Shown: one piece after another, positions 17,888 through 25,865 of the stretch
How the letters are laid out: each line of letters starts with the position of its first letter
Numbering within the stretch: the stretch's first letter is position 1
Assembly: GCF_000702605.1 (NCBI RefSeq)
Contig: NZ_JNIR01000001.1
Span: 2,408,501 to 2,472,500 of the forward strand
Direction: 5' to 3'
Length of the DNA stretch: 64,000 nucleotides
DNA from: Exiguobacterium acetylicum DSM 20416
Lineage (GTDB): Bacteria > Bacillota > Bacilli > Exiguobacteriales > Exiguobacteriaceae
Position numbers and translations under genes: made by a program
The notes under the pieces: generated by a model
Seen by the model: only the letters and a program-made list of their open reading frames with translations
Databases searched by the model: none
What the model was told of the DNA's origin: nothing

Positions 17888-19453
17888 ATGCCATCCTTAT
17901 TTCTGTTTACGATTGTTTACTTGATTCCGACCTTCATCATGTTCTATATGGCGGTCGATATTTTCTTACGCAATCCATCACGTCCACAACACCGGCTGCT
18001 CAGCTTATTCACGTTCGCTTACGGGATGTTGTTCCTCGGTGAATTTTTCCGGAACGCTTCTCCGATCGAGTCGAGTCCGGCGTTCGTGACCTACTGGTTT
18101 GGGAATGCCGGTCTAATCGTTTTCAGTACATCGCTCCATTTCATCTTTCGCGTCTCGAATTTATGGAAACGGATGCCACGACTGCTCTATCCGTGGATTT
18201 TCTATCTGCCGATGGGCGTCGTGCTGACGACATACGTATTCCAGACGAACGTCATCAACAGTCAGCAATTCACGCAGGTCGGACAGTTCATCTATCCTGA
18301 ATTCAACACACAATACCTAGTGACGATGACGGTCGGAAACGTCTTCCATCTTCTCGTCATCGGTCTGCTCGTGTACGCTCGGACACAGTTGAACGATGCC
18401 CGTCGCGGCATCATCAACGTCTTGCTGAGTGTCGCCGTTCTCGTTCTCGCGTGGGATATCGTCTTCGGCTACTGGTCGTTCTACGGTATCATGCCACCGT
18501 ATGCTTATATGTATGGCGGTCTATTCTGGGCAGGAGCTCTTGCGATCGCGATGCGTCGGTTTGATTATCTCGCGTCCTACCAGAAGCGCTTCGCGACGCT
18601 TTATAACTTGAATCCATCTGCCATCCTCTTACTCGACCGGGAAGGACGAATCGAGAGTGCTAATCCTGCTGCTCATCAGCTATTCGAAACAGATGAGCTG
18701 ACGGCGTGCACGTTTTCGACTTACTTACCGGAGAAAAAACAAGCGGATTGGATGTTACACTACATGACGCATTTTTTATCGCAACGTAAGTTCAACGAAT
18801 TCGAGACGAAGATTTTAACAGCACAACAGCAAGAACGCTACGTCGTCATGGACGCTGATTTCGTCTTCATCGAACAGGAACTGCACGGGATGCTGTTGAT
18901 CCGCGATATTCAGTCCTTCAAGGAAGCAGAACAGACGATTCGTTTCTTCGCCTATCATGATCCGTTGACGAAAATCGCCAATCGCCGGAGCTTTTACGAA
19001 CGAGCGGCGCAAGAGTTGCTCGAGCATGATCACGTGGCGATCACCGTCGTCGATCTCGATGGATTCAAAGCAATCAACGATACGTACGGTCATCAGATCG
19101 GTGATGCTTTTTTGATCCATATCGCTCGCCTTCTTGAAAAACATGCGGAACAATATGGTTTTGCTGCCCGTGTCGGTGGAGATGAGTTTTTCTTACTCTA
19201 TCGTCAACCGACCGTTGCTACGCTACATGCATATGCGACAGACCTCTTAATCTACTTGCACGACAATCCTTATCGATTTGCTGAAGAAGTCATTGAAATC
19301 CGAACGAGCATCGGACTCAGTTACTCACCGGATCATGGTGTTGACCTCGATACGTTGATTCAACATGCTGACCAAGCGATGTACCGCGTCAAACATGACG
19401 GAAAGAACGATTATTTCATTCATGATACGATAGACTCGACGCAACGATCCTAA
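17888..19453 (+). CDS. Membrane diguanylate cyclase: 7TM sensor, PAS, GGDEF
   Basis: 521 residues. Seven hydrophobic segments in residues 1-225 form a histidine-kinase-type 7TM N-terminal sensor. A PAS domain follows (about 237-345, NLNPSAILLLDREGRIESANPAAHQLFET), then a GGDEF domain (about 350-515) with DPLTKIANRR, DLDGFKAINDTYGH and an intact VGGDEFFLLY signature, so cyclic-di-GMP synthesis is expected. The residues before GGDEF are EQYGFAAR rather than the RxxD inhibitory site, so product inhibition may be missing. Start ATG has an AGAAGGGCGG box. 12 bp before the channel gene. Confidence 0.92.
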   Translation: MPSLFLFTIVYLIPTFIMFYMAVDIFLRNPSRPQHRLLSLFTFAYGMLFLGEFFRNASPIESSPAFVTYWFGNAGLIVFSTSLHFIFRVSNLWKRMPRLLYPWIFYLPMGVVLTTYVFQTNVINSQQFTQVGQFIYPEFNTQYLVTMTVGNVFHLLVIGLLVYARTQLNDARRGIINVLLSVAVLVLAWDIVFGYWSFYGIMPPYAYMYGGLFWAGALAIAMRRFDYLASYQKRFATLYNLNPSAILLLDREGRIESANPAAHQLFETDELTACTFSTYLPEKKQADWMLHYMTHFLSQRKFNEFETKILTAQQQERYVVMDADFVFIEQELHGMLLIRDIQSFKEAEQTIRFFAYHDPLTKIANRRSFYERAAQELLEHDHVAITVVDLDGFKAINDTYGHQIGDAFLIHIARLLEKHAEQYGFAARVGGDEFFLLYRQPTVATLHAYATDLLIYLHDNPYRFAEEVIEIRTSIGLSYSPDHGVDLDTLIQHADQAMYRVKHDGKNDYFIHDTIDSTQRS

Positions 19454-19465
19454 AGGAGAGATTCC

Positions 19466-19795
19466 ATGATTTCTGTACTGACGATTTTTTCACGCTTATT
19501 CAAGGGATTGCGCCGCGCCTTTCATCTGTCTTATTTCCGGGGACTATTGATTCTCTGCTTGTTAACGCTCGTCTCCGGTACAATCTTCTACAGCACCGAA
19601 GAAAATCTTTCAATCGTTGATGCACTTTACGTTTGTATCACGACACTAAGTACCGTCGGGCATCCGACGTTCGTTCCGACGACGACGCTCGGTAAGGTCT
19701 TTACGATGGCGTACATCACGATTGGCTGTGGGCTATTTTTAACACTGATCGCCACGTTATCTTACGTTCTGATTAAACAACCGGACGATGAATAG
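19466..19795 (+). CDS. Two-TM ion-channel family protein with non-canonical filter
   Basis: 109 residues: basic amphipathic N-terminus, TM1 (GLLILCLLTLVSGTIFY, about 25-42), a pore helix and TM2 (VFTMAYITIGCGLFLTLIATLSYVL, about 80-103). This is the layout of small K+-channel-like proteins. The filter region reads TLSTVGHPTFVP, where K+ channels have TVGYGD, so selectivity is uncertain. It lacks a cytoplasmic RCK domain. AAGGAGAG box before the ATG. It sits between the diguanylate cyclase and an unknown gene with 12-bp gaps, probably one transcript. Confidence 0.8.
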   Translation: MISVLTIFSRLFKGLRRAFHLSYFRGLLILCLLTLVSGTIFYSTEENLSIVDALYVCITTLSTVGHPTFVPTTTLGKVFTMAYITIGCGLFLTLIATLSYVLIKQPDDE

Positions 19796-19807
19796 GGGGA
19801 ACGACTT

Positions 19808-20458
19808 ATGCGCCAAGCTGCCATCCAAAATAATTTTGATTGGTGTCGCCTCGTCTGTGAGTTAGCGGGCTGTCAGGTGACGGAAACCGAGGCGACCTGG
19901 CTTGCTCAAGGCATCGTACCAAGCTATTATCCAGAACTGATGGTCCGACTGCCTCATCAGCGAATTGGAGCTACAGATATTTACAGCATCAAGGACTGCA
20001 CGGCGAGCTATGATTTCTCGAGTGCCGGCCTCAGTCATCTGTTTACAGCGGAATGGATGACACGACCTGCCATACTTGATCGTCGTGCCCTTCCTGTTGA
20101 TTGGTCCGTCGTGACGGATCCGGTTCAGTTCGCCCGCTTCCAAGCCATCCAAGCGACAGCGGAATTACCAGATACCCTCTGGCAACACCCCGACGTCCGG
20201 TTCTTCTATTCCGAAGCCCAACAAGCGAGTTGCATCGCCTATTCGAACCAGATGACGACTGGTTTAACATACGTCAGTTCTGATTATCTTGACGAACGAT
20301 TGTGGGATGACGTTGCGCGCTTGAGTTCAGCACACTTCCCCGGTCAACCGCTTGTCGGGTATGAATATGGTGATCATTTGATCACGGCGCTCGAAGCTGG
20401 CTTTGACGACGTTGGTCCACTCGCCGTTTGGATTCGCACGACAGATGATCACGCATGA
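19808..20458 (+). CDS. Unknown protein, weakly GNAT-like C-terminus
   Basis: 216 residues, soluble, no signal peptide or membrane segment. I do not recognise a family with confidence. The C-terminal part (PLVGYEYGDHLITALEAGFDDVGPLAVWIR) resembles the last strands of GNAT folds, where a Phe-rich xGFxxxGPLxVW segment is common, but no acetyl-CoA loop is visible. N-terminal half is Cys- and Trp-containing (FDWCRLVCELAGCQV). GGGGAACG box before the ATG. Probably co-transcribed with the cyclase and channel; followed by a bidirectional terminator shared with mgtE. Confidence 0.6.
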   Translation: MRQAAIQNNFDWCRLVCELAGCQVTETEATWLAQGIVPSYYPELMVRLPHQRIGATDIYSIKDCTASYDFSSAGLSHLFTAEWMTRPAILDRRALPVDWSVVTDPVQFARFQAIQATAELPDTLWQHPDVRFFYSEAQQASCIAYSNQMTTGLTYVSSDYLDERLWDDVARLSSAHFPGQPLVGYEYGDHLITALEAGFDDVGPLAVWIRTTDDHA

Positions 20459-20515
20459 AAAAAACCGAACTGATTCGCCTTCGCCAAGAAGAAGGAAATC
20501 GGTTCGGTTTTTTTA
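20459..20515. terminator. Bidirectional intrinsic terminator between the unknown gene and mgtE
   Basis: Long stem AAAAAACCGAACTGATT / AAATCGGTTCGGTTTTTT with a loop of about 20 bases; serves the convergent genes on both strands. Confidence 0.88.
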
Positions 20516-21874
20516 CATCAAGCGACTAATGAATGCGGTCGCGATTCCGAAGTAGACAAGGAGTGATAAGATATCGTTTAAGGTCGTGATCAGTGGTCCG
20601 GATGCAATCGCCGGGTCAATCTTTAAGCGATGTAAGATGAGCGGAATGATCGTTCCAGCTAACGTTCCGAAAATCAACGTAATGACGAGCGAACTTCCGA
20701 CGACAAGACCTAAGACGGCACTACCTTGCCAGACGTAGGCAATGATCGCGATTAAGATACCACAAATGACACCAATGATTAGACCGACCCAAAGTTCTCT
20801 CAGAATCAACCGAGTCGCGACCCGCTTATCGACTTCACGAGTGATCAATCCCCGAACGACGACCGCCAGTGATTGGGTGCCGGTGTTTCCGGTCATTCCA
20901 GCGATCATCGGCATGAAGAAGGCGAGCGCGACGACTTTTGAGAGCGTCTCTTCGAACTGACTGATGATTGATCCGGAGACGAGCCCGATGAACAGTAGCA
21001 AGACGAGCCACGGTAAACGACGGGTCGCAGCAATCCACGGCTTCGTCTCGAAATCAATTGATTTACCGGACGCCGAGAGTTTCTCGATGTCTTCGTTCGC
21101 TTCTTCCCGTAAGACGTCAAGCGCATCATCGACCGTGATCAGTCCGACGAGAATGTCGCCCTCGACGACGGGTAACGAGACAAGATCATAGCGTTCGAAC
21201 AGTTGCGCGACTTCTTCCTGATCGGTCTCCGCCGCGACCCGAATCACCTTCGTCTCCATGACGTCACTGATCCGTTCCGTATTTTCAGCTAAGATGACAT
21301 CCCGGTATGAGATGACACCAACGAGTTCACTGAGTTGATTGACGACGTAGACGTAGTTGATCGTCTCCGAGTATTCGATGTAGTCGCGCATCTTCTCGAC
21401 CGTCTCACCGACCGTGAAATCTTCTCCGACCCAGATGAACCGGTTCGTCATCAAGCGCCCTGCCGTTTCCGGTGGATACGTCAAGAGATTGCGGACGATC
21501 AGAGCCTCGTCCGTCCGCATGCTGCCAAGCAAGCGGTCGGTCTCTTCCGGTCCCAGTTCCTCAAGTACATCCGCGACATCATCGTTCTCCATTAAATCGA
21601 GGACGTGCCCGGCACGCTCGACGTCTAAACGACGTAAGACGGCGAGACGTTGCTCCCCTTCGAGCTCCTCAAGTACATCCGCCAATCGCTCGTGATCCAG
21701 ATAGTCGAGGAGTCGTGCCTGATCGTCTTCGCCCAACTCTTCATACACTTGCGCGATATCATACGGATAGACCTCTTCGATGATTTGCTGTGCTTGCTCC
21801 CGTTTTTCTTTCGCGAGAGCATCGAGCAATAGCCACTTCCATTGTTGTTCTGCTGTCTGACGCAATCTCCTCAC
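20513..21874 (-). CDS. mgtE: Magnesium transporter MgtE
   Basis: 453 residues, full length. N-terminal superhelical MgtE_N domain (about 20-125, repeated VYEELGEDDQARLLDYLDHERLADVLEEL), a CBS pair (about 130-250, RFIWVGEDFTVGETVEKM and SLPVVEGDILVGLITVDDALD) that senses Mg2+, and five TM helices (about 280-453) with FMPMIAGMTGNTGTQSLAVVVRGL, which lines the pore. The start is a GTG at 21872-21874 with only a G-rich stretch upstream, so the exact start is uncertain. No M-box riboswitch was seen upstream. Confidence 0.93.
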   Translation of the reverse strand: MRRLRQTAEQQWKWLLLDALAKEKREQAQQIIEEVYPYDIAQVYEELGEDDQARLLDYLDHERLADVLEELEGEQRLAVLRRLDVERAGHVLDLMENDDVADVLEELGPEETDRLLGSMRTDEALIVRNLLTYPPETAGRLMTNRFIWVGEDFTVGETVEKMRDYIEYSETINYVYVVNQLSELVGVISYRDVILAENTERISDVMETKVIRVAAETDQEEVAQLFERYDLVSLPVVEGDILVGLITVDDALDVLREEANEDIEKLSASGKSIDFETKPWIAATRRLPWLVLLLFIGLVSGSIISQFEETLSKVVALAFFMPMIAGMTGNTGTQSLAVVVRGLITREVDKRVATRLILRELWVGLIIGVICGILIAIIAYVWQGSAVLGLVVGSSLVITLIFGTLAGTIIPLILHRLKIDPAIASGPLITTLNDILSLLVYFGIATAFISRLM

Positions 21875-21935
21875 CCCCTGTATTCTGCCTTTTCATCTTA
21901 GCACGAGTTGATTCGCGATCGATATCGAAAAACAG

Positions 21936-21979
21936 TTGACATCTGTTTCCTATGGCTTTAAAGTTTGCCTTAAGGAAAC
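21936..21979 (+). promoter_or_regulatory. Distal promoter with MntR-like box
   Basis: -35 TTGACA (21936-21941), 17-bp spacer, -10 TAAAGT (21959-21964). GTTTGCCTTAAGGAAAC (21963-21979), an almost perfect palindrome of the MntR/DtxR type, covers the -10 edge and the start site, so Mn-loaded MntR would block initiation (inference). Confidence 0.65.
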
Positions 21980-22034
21980 ATTATTTGTAGACCGAATCTT
22001 TTCCAGTGATTGGAGTTAAAATTTTTATCTTATT

Positions 22035-22065
22035 TTTTGCCCTAAGGAAACTTTCCTTCTATATA
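22035..22065 (+). promoter_or_regulatory. Proximal promoter with second MntR-like box
   Basis: TTTTGCCCTAAGGAAAC (22035-22051) overlaps a TTGCCC -35 (22037-22042) that is 17 bp from TATATA (22060-22065). This second box and promoter lie 72 bp after the first, 27 bp before the transporter ATG. Confidence 0.65.
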
Positions 22066-22091
22066 CCACAAAATCAAAGGAGTGATTATTC

Positions 22092-22829
22092 ATGTACGCC
22101 CTTGACGTTGATCGTCTCACTGTCTCTTATTTTGATACCCATGCACTCGACGGAGTGTCCGTTCGTCTCCCGGTCGCTTCGTTGATTGGCATCATCGGAC
22201 CGAACGGCGCTGGTAAATCCACATTCTTAAAAGCCGTCCTCGGTTTGATCCCGGCTCGCATCGAGCAGTTACGCGTGCTTGACCAATCACTCGAAGACGT
22301 TCGGTCACGCGTCGCTTACGTACCGCAACGAAGTGCAATTGATTGGGACTTCCCGGTTCGTGTGCAGGACGTCGTGCTGATGGGCTGTTATCCGAAGCTC
22401 AGCTTATTCAAACGACCATCGAAAGCACAAAAAGTGTTCGCCATGGAGTGTCTCGAGCGCGTCGGTATGTCTGATCATGCCGAACGCCAAATCGGTGAAC
22501 TGTCAGGCGGACAGCAACAACGGGTCTTTCTGGCGCGTGCCCTTGCCCAAGAAGCAGAGCTACTATTGCTGGACGAACCGTTCGTCGGCATCGATGTTGC
22601 GAGTGAGCAGATGATCATCGAACTCTTACGGACCCTCCGAGCCGAAGGACGGACGATCGTCGTCGTCCACCATGATTTGCATAAAGCAGAGGACTACTTC
22701 GACACATTGATGCTGTTGAACAAACAATTGATCGCTGTCGGTCCACCGGCTGATATCTTGACGCCGGAATGGCTCGAACCAGCGTATGGCTTACCCCTAT
22801 TCGAACGACGCAAGGAGGGACAAGGATGA
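22092..22829 (+). CDS. mntB: Manganese/zinc ABC transporter ATP-binding protein
   Basis: 245-residue ATPase: Walker A GPNGAGKST (about 37), Q-loop AYVPQRSAIDWDFPV, signature LSGGQQQRVFLARAL, Walker B LLLLDEPF and switch VVHHD. The QRSxIDWDFP segment is typical of the MntB/ZnuC/ScaC group. It is the first gene of an ATPase-permease-binding protein operon preceded by two MntR-like boxes, so Mn2+ is the more likely substrate. AAAGGAG before the ATG. Symbol is by family; specificity is inferred. Confidence 0.88.
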   Translation: MYALDVDRLTVSYFDTHALDGVSVRLPVASLIGIIGPNGAGKSTFLKAVLGLIPARIEQLRVLDQSLEDVRSRVAYVPQRSAIDWDFPVRVQDVVLMGCYPKLSLFKRPSKAQKVFAMECLERVGMSDHAERQIGELSGGQQQRVFLARALAQEAELLLLDEPFVGIDVASEQMIIELLRTLRAEGRTIVVVHHDLHKAEDYFDTLMLLNKQLIAVGPPADILTPEWLEPAYGLPLFERRKEGQG

Positions 22830-23671
22830 CGTTCATCGAGGCATTACTTCAGTATGAGTTCTTACAAAAAGCGATGATCACCGCCATCATGGTCGGCATC
22901 ATCTGTGGTGTGATCGGCTGTTTCATCATCCTTCGCGGGATGTCGTTGATGGGGGATGCAATCTCGCACGCCGTTTTACCCGGTGTTGCGATTTCCTACC
23001 TACTCGGGATCAACTTCCTGATCGGTGCTGTCGTGACGGGTCTCGTGACAGCGCTCGGAATCGGTTTCGTTAGCCAGAACAGTCGCATCAAGAACGATAC
23101 GGCAATCGGAATCATGTTCACATCCGCCTTCGCCCTCGGGATCATCCTGATCTCGTTCTTGCGTAGCAGTAGTGATCTCTATCACATTCTGTTTGGTAAC
23201 GTCCTCGCGGTCCGTCCGAGCGACATGTGGATGACCGTCATCATCGGATTGATCGTCCTCGGTGGAATCTTCTTGTTCTACAAAGAGTTGCTGATCAGCT
23301 CGTTTGATCCGACGATGGCGCAAGCCTATGGACTATCGACGCGTTGGATTCATTACGGACTGATGACGTTACTAACACTCGTCACCGTCGCTTCACTTCA
23401 GACCGTCGGCATCATCCTCGTCGTCGCGATGCTGATCACACCAGCAGCGACCGCGTATTTACTGACGAACCGCCTCTCACGGATGCTGTTCCTAGCGGCA
23501 GGATTCGGTACGCTGTCCGCCATCGTCGGACTGTATTTCAGCTTCACCTATAATCTATCTTCCGGTGCGTCGATCGTCCTCGTCGCGACGACGTTGTTCG
23601 CACTCGTCTTCGTCTTCTCACCACGTCACGGTCTGATGCGTCACCGGAAACGAAAGGAGTCTACTGTATGA
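22826..23671 (+). CDS. mntC: Manganese/zinc ABC transporter permease
   Basis: 281 residues from the ATG at 22826, overlapping the ATPase stop by four bases (ATGA) with AGGAGG before it; the in-frame extension into the ATPase gene is rejected. Eight to nine TM helices, with the ABC-3 family segments RGMSLMGDAISHAVLPGVAISYLLG and TVGIILVVAMLITPAATAYLL. Dimeric membrane channel. Coupled at its end to the binding protein gene by another ATGA overlap. Confidence 0.9.
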   Translation: MTFIEALLQYEFLQKAMITAIMVGIICGVIGCFIILRGMSLMGDAISHAVLPGVAISYLLGINFLIGAVVTGLVTALGIGFVSQNSRIKNDTAIGIMFTSAFALGIILISFLRSSSDLYHILFGNVLAVRPSDMWMTVIIGLIVLGGIFLFYKELLISSFDPTMAQAYGLSTRWIHYGLMTLLTLVTVASLQTVGIILVVAMLITPAATAYLLTNRLSRMLFLAAGFGTLSAIVGLYFSFTYNLSSGASIVLVATTLFALVFVFSPRHGLMRHRKRKESTV

Positions 23672-24585
23672 AAGTAAAACTTTTTCTGTTCGTCCTCCTC
23701 AGCACGGTCTTACTTGCTGCTTGTTCGACACCAGCAGAAGATAACGGGAAGCTGAAGGTCGTTGCGACGTATTCGATTCTCGCTGACCTCGCACGTGAGG
23801 TCGGTGGTGAACATGTCGATGTCCACAGCATGGTCAAGATCGGGGCAAACCCGCACGAGTATGATCCACTTCCGGCAGACGTACAAGCGATGGCAGATGC
23901 TGACGTCGTCTTCTACAACGGGTTGAACCTGGAAGCCGGCGGTGCGTGGTTCGATAAACTCCGGGCAACGACTGGCAAAGACGCGTCTGACGCGCCAGTC
24001 TATCGTTTAAGCAAAGGCGTCGAACCGAAATACCTGACGACGAAGGGCAAAGAATCGGAGACTGATCCGCATGCGTGGCTCGATATAAGCAATGGGATTC
24101 GCTACGTCGAAAACGTCAAGCAGGCATTAATCAAGGAAGATCCGAAGCACAAAGCCGACTACGAAAAAAATGCCGATGCCTATATCAAAAAATTGCAGAC
24201 GCTTGATCAGGAAGCGAAAAAGCAGTTTGCCGCTATTCCGAAAGCAGAACGTCATCTCGTCACGAGCGAAGGAGCCTTCAAATACTTCGGAACTGCCTAT
24301 GACGTCAAAGCGGATTATATTTGGGAGATCAACTCAGATAATCAAGGGACTCCGGCTCAAGTCCGCCGGATCGTCGATACGATCAAGGAGCAAGATATCC
24401 CTGTCCTGTTCGTCGAAACGAGCGTCGATCGGCGGAGCATGGAAACCGTCTCAAGGGAGACTGGTGTTCCGATCGGTGGTACTCTCTTCACTGACTCACT
24501 CGGTGCACCGGGTAAGGATGGCGACACCTACTACAGCATGATGCAAGCAAACATCGAGACGATCACGGAAGCACTCGCCAAGTAA
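23668..24585 (+). CDS. mntA: Manganese/zinc-binding lipoprotein of ABC transporter
   Basis: 305 residues, cluster A-I metal-binding protein. Signal peptide with lipobox LLAAC (Cys20). Metal ligands expected at His in NPHEYDP, His in DPHAWLD, Glu in VTSEGAFKYFG and Asp in LFTDSLG, the two-His, Glu, Asp set seen in Mn-type proteins. There is no His-rich loop as found in ZnuA, which favours Mn. Anchored outside the membrane, third gene of the operon. Confidence 0.92.
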   Translation: MKVKLFLFVLLSTVLLAACSTPAEDNGKLKVVATYSILADLAREVGGEHVDVHSMVKIGANPHEYDPLPADVQAMADADVVFYNGLNLEAGGAWFDKLRATTGKDASDAPVYRLSKGVEPKYLTTKGKESETDPHAWLDISNGIRYVENVKQALIKEDPKHKADYEKNADAYIKKLQTLDQEAKKQFAAIPKAERHLVTSEGAFKYFGTAYDVKADYIWEINSDNQGTPAQVRRIVDTIKEQDIPVLFVETSVDRRSMETVSRETGVPIGGTLFTDSLGAPGKDGDTYYSMMQANIETITEALAK

Positions 24586-24661
24586 GCGTCAACAAATCGT
24601 CACGCCTTCTGGATACGTCTTTCCTTATAATGAAGGCAAGACGATGAAAGAGAGGCACATT

Positions 24662-25174
24662 ATGCAAACACGACTATATCGTTACGCCTTTCCCCTCAGT
24701 ATCAGCCTGTTGCTCGCTGCATGCGGAACAGCTGATCAAACGGGTGCTCCGAAGACAGAACAAACGAATCACGGAGATCATGCTGACCATGCCAGCCACG
24801 GTGTTGGTGATCAACTCGAGAAGACCGCGGGACCAGACACGTTACCCGCTTTTCTGAACGAACAGGATGAGTCGATCCAGACGATTTACCGCTCCGTCGC
24901 TAAACATCCTGATCTCTTGAAGAAGATGCCTTGTTATTGTGGTTGCGGTGAATCTGCTGGTCATACAAGCAACTATGACTGCTTCATCGAAGAGCAGACT
25001 GCTAGTTCCACGACCTGGACGACGCACGGCATCACGTGCGGCACGTGTCTCGATATCGCAGCACAGTCAATTGTCGCTTATCAAAAAGGTAGCTCCGTCA
25101 AGAAAATCCGGACTGCCATCGATCAAGCTTATAAAAAGACCGGTGTCACACCGACGCCAACGCCAGCACTTTAA
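24662..25174 (+). CDS. PCYCGC-motif lipoprotein with His-rich segment
   Basis: 170 residues from the ATG at 24662, with GAGAGG seven bases upstream (an in-frame ATG at 24644 lacks a box). Lipobox LLAACG, then a His-rich stretch NHGDHADHASHGVGD that looks metal-binding. The C-terminal domain has PCYCGCGESAGHTSNYDCF and HGITCGTCLDIAAQS, the pattern of the PCYCGC domain family of unknown function, with Cys placed as for metal or cluster binding. Lies 76 bp after the Mn-binding protein gene and ends with a terminator; a link to metal handling is inference. Confidence 0.83.
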   Translation: MQTRLYRYAFPLSISLLLAACGTADQTGAPKTEQTNHGDHADHASHGVGDQLEKTAGPDTLPAFLNEQDESIQTIYRSVAKHPDLLKKMPCYCGCGESAGHTSNYDCFIEEQTASSTTWTTHGITCGTCLDIAAQSIVAYQKGSSVKKIRTAIDQAYKKTGVTPTPTPAL

Positions 25175-25179
25175 TAAAC

Positions 25180-25232
25180 AGTCCGCCCTCCTCGCGATGA
25201 ACGTAAGGAAAGGCGGACTGCTTTTTCATGTT
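25180..25232 (+). terminator. Terminator after the PCYCGC lipoprotein gene
   Basis: Stem CAGTCCGCC / GGCGGACTG followed by CTTTTTC; loop of about 27 bases with a weak inner stem. Confidence 0.75.
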
Positions 25233-25245
25233 CCGTTTTTCTGTC

Positions 25246-25686
25246 TCATGTGGAGCGCTCTTGACTTCTAGCACGCAAAACGAGCGGTCGACCCGACAAC
25301 AGCTCATCCAGTTGATAGTACGTATGCGCCCGAATCGGTCGATCCGTTCGTGGCAGATGACGGAGCTCGTATGCCACTTCGAGTAAGTAAAATTTGTATT
25401 CCTCCCCTTCATCAAAACCGAAGCTCGCGCGACGTTCTTCGATATACGCTAGGACACGCTCCTGTTGCGAGAACGAGAGCCGCTGGACTTGTGGGGCGAG
25501 TGCCTCGTGCGGAGAGAGCACGATTTCCCGCTCCGTGCGATACAGTCGATGCATGACGCCACCACTTTGACGTAAGGCAATCAAACGCGCGGGTCTATAC
25601 GGACGGGGGTGCGGGTGGGCATGGACGAGGTAACGTTCAATCGTGACTTGAGTCGGTCCTGCCGGTAGAGAGATGACGTCATACAT
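25246..25686 (-). CDS. Unknown protein, 146 residues
   Basis: Start at the ATG 25684-25686 (MYDVISLPAGPTQ) with GAAGGAGCG upstream; the longer frame has no box. Soluble, basic, no signal or membrane segment. Contains a short HAHPHPRPYRPARL stretch and RLSFSQQERVLAYIEERRASFGFDEGEEYKFYLLEVAYELRHLPR, which suggests a helical domain. I do not recognise the family. It is a single gene, convergent with the metal transporter operon and divergent from the oxidoreductase gene. Confidence 0.7.
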   Translation of the reverse strand: MYDVISLPAGPTQVTIERYLVHAHPHPRPYRPARLIALRQSGGVMHRLYRTEREIVLSPHEALAPQVQRLSFSQQERVLAYIEERRASFGFDEGEEYKFYLLEVAYELRHLPRTDRPIRAHTYYQLDELLSGRPLVLRARSQERST

Positions 25687-25865
25687 ACAAAATCGCTCCT
25701 TCTCGAAATTGATAGCTACTCTCATATGCTACCATATCTATCCAGCATTCTTTCGTTGACGACAGAAGGGGAATCCGTTTTCAAAGTTTCGCAACTGGTT
25801 TTAAGACGAAGCGAGCGTGGAACAGATGGAGAGAAACGATTCCTATCTGGAAAGGATGATTGTCG

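Noticed and set aside
21875-21935. M-box magnesium riboswitch before mgtE
   Set aside because: Only about 60 bp separate mgtE from the metal-transporter promoters and no M-box-like conserved stems are visible.
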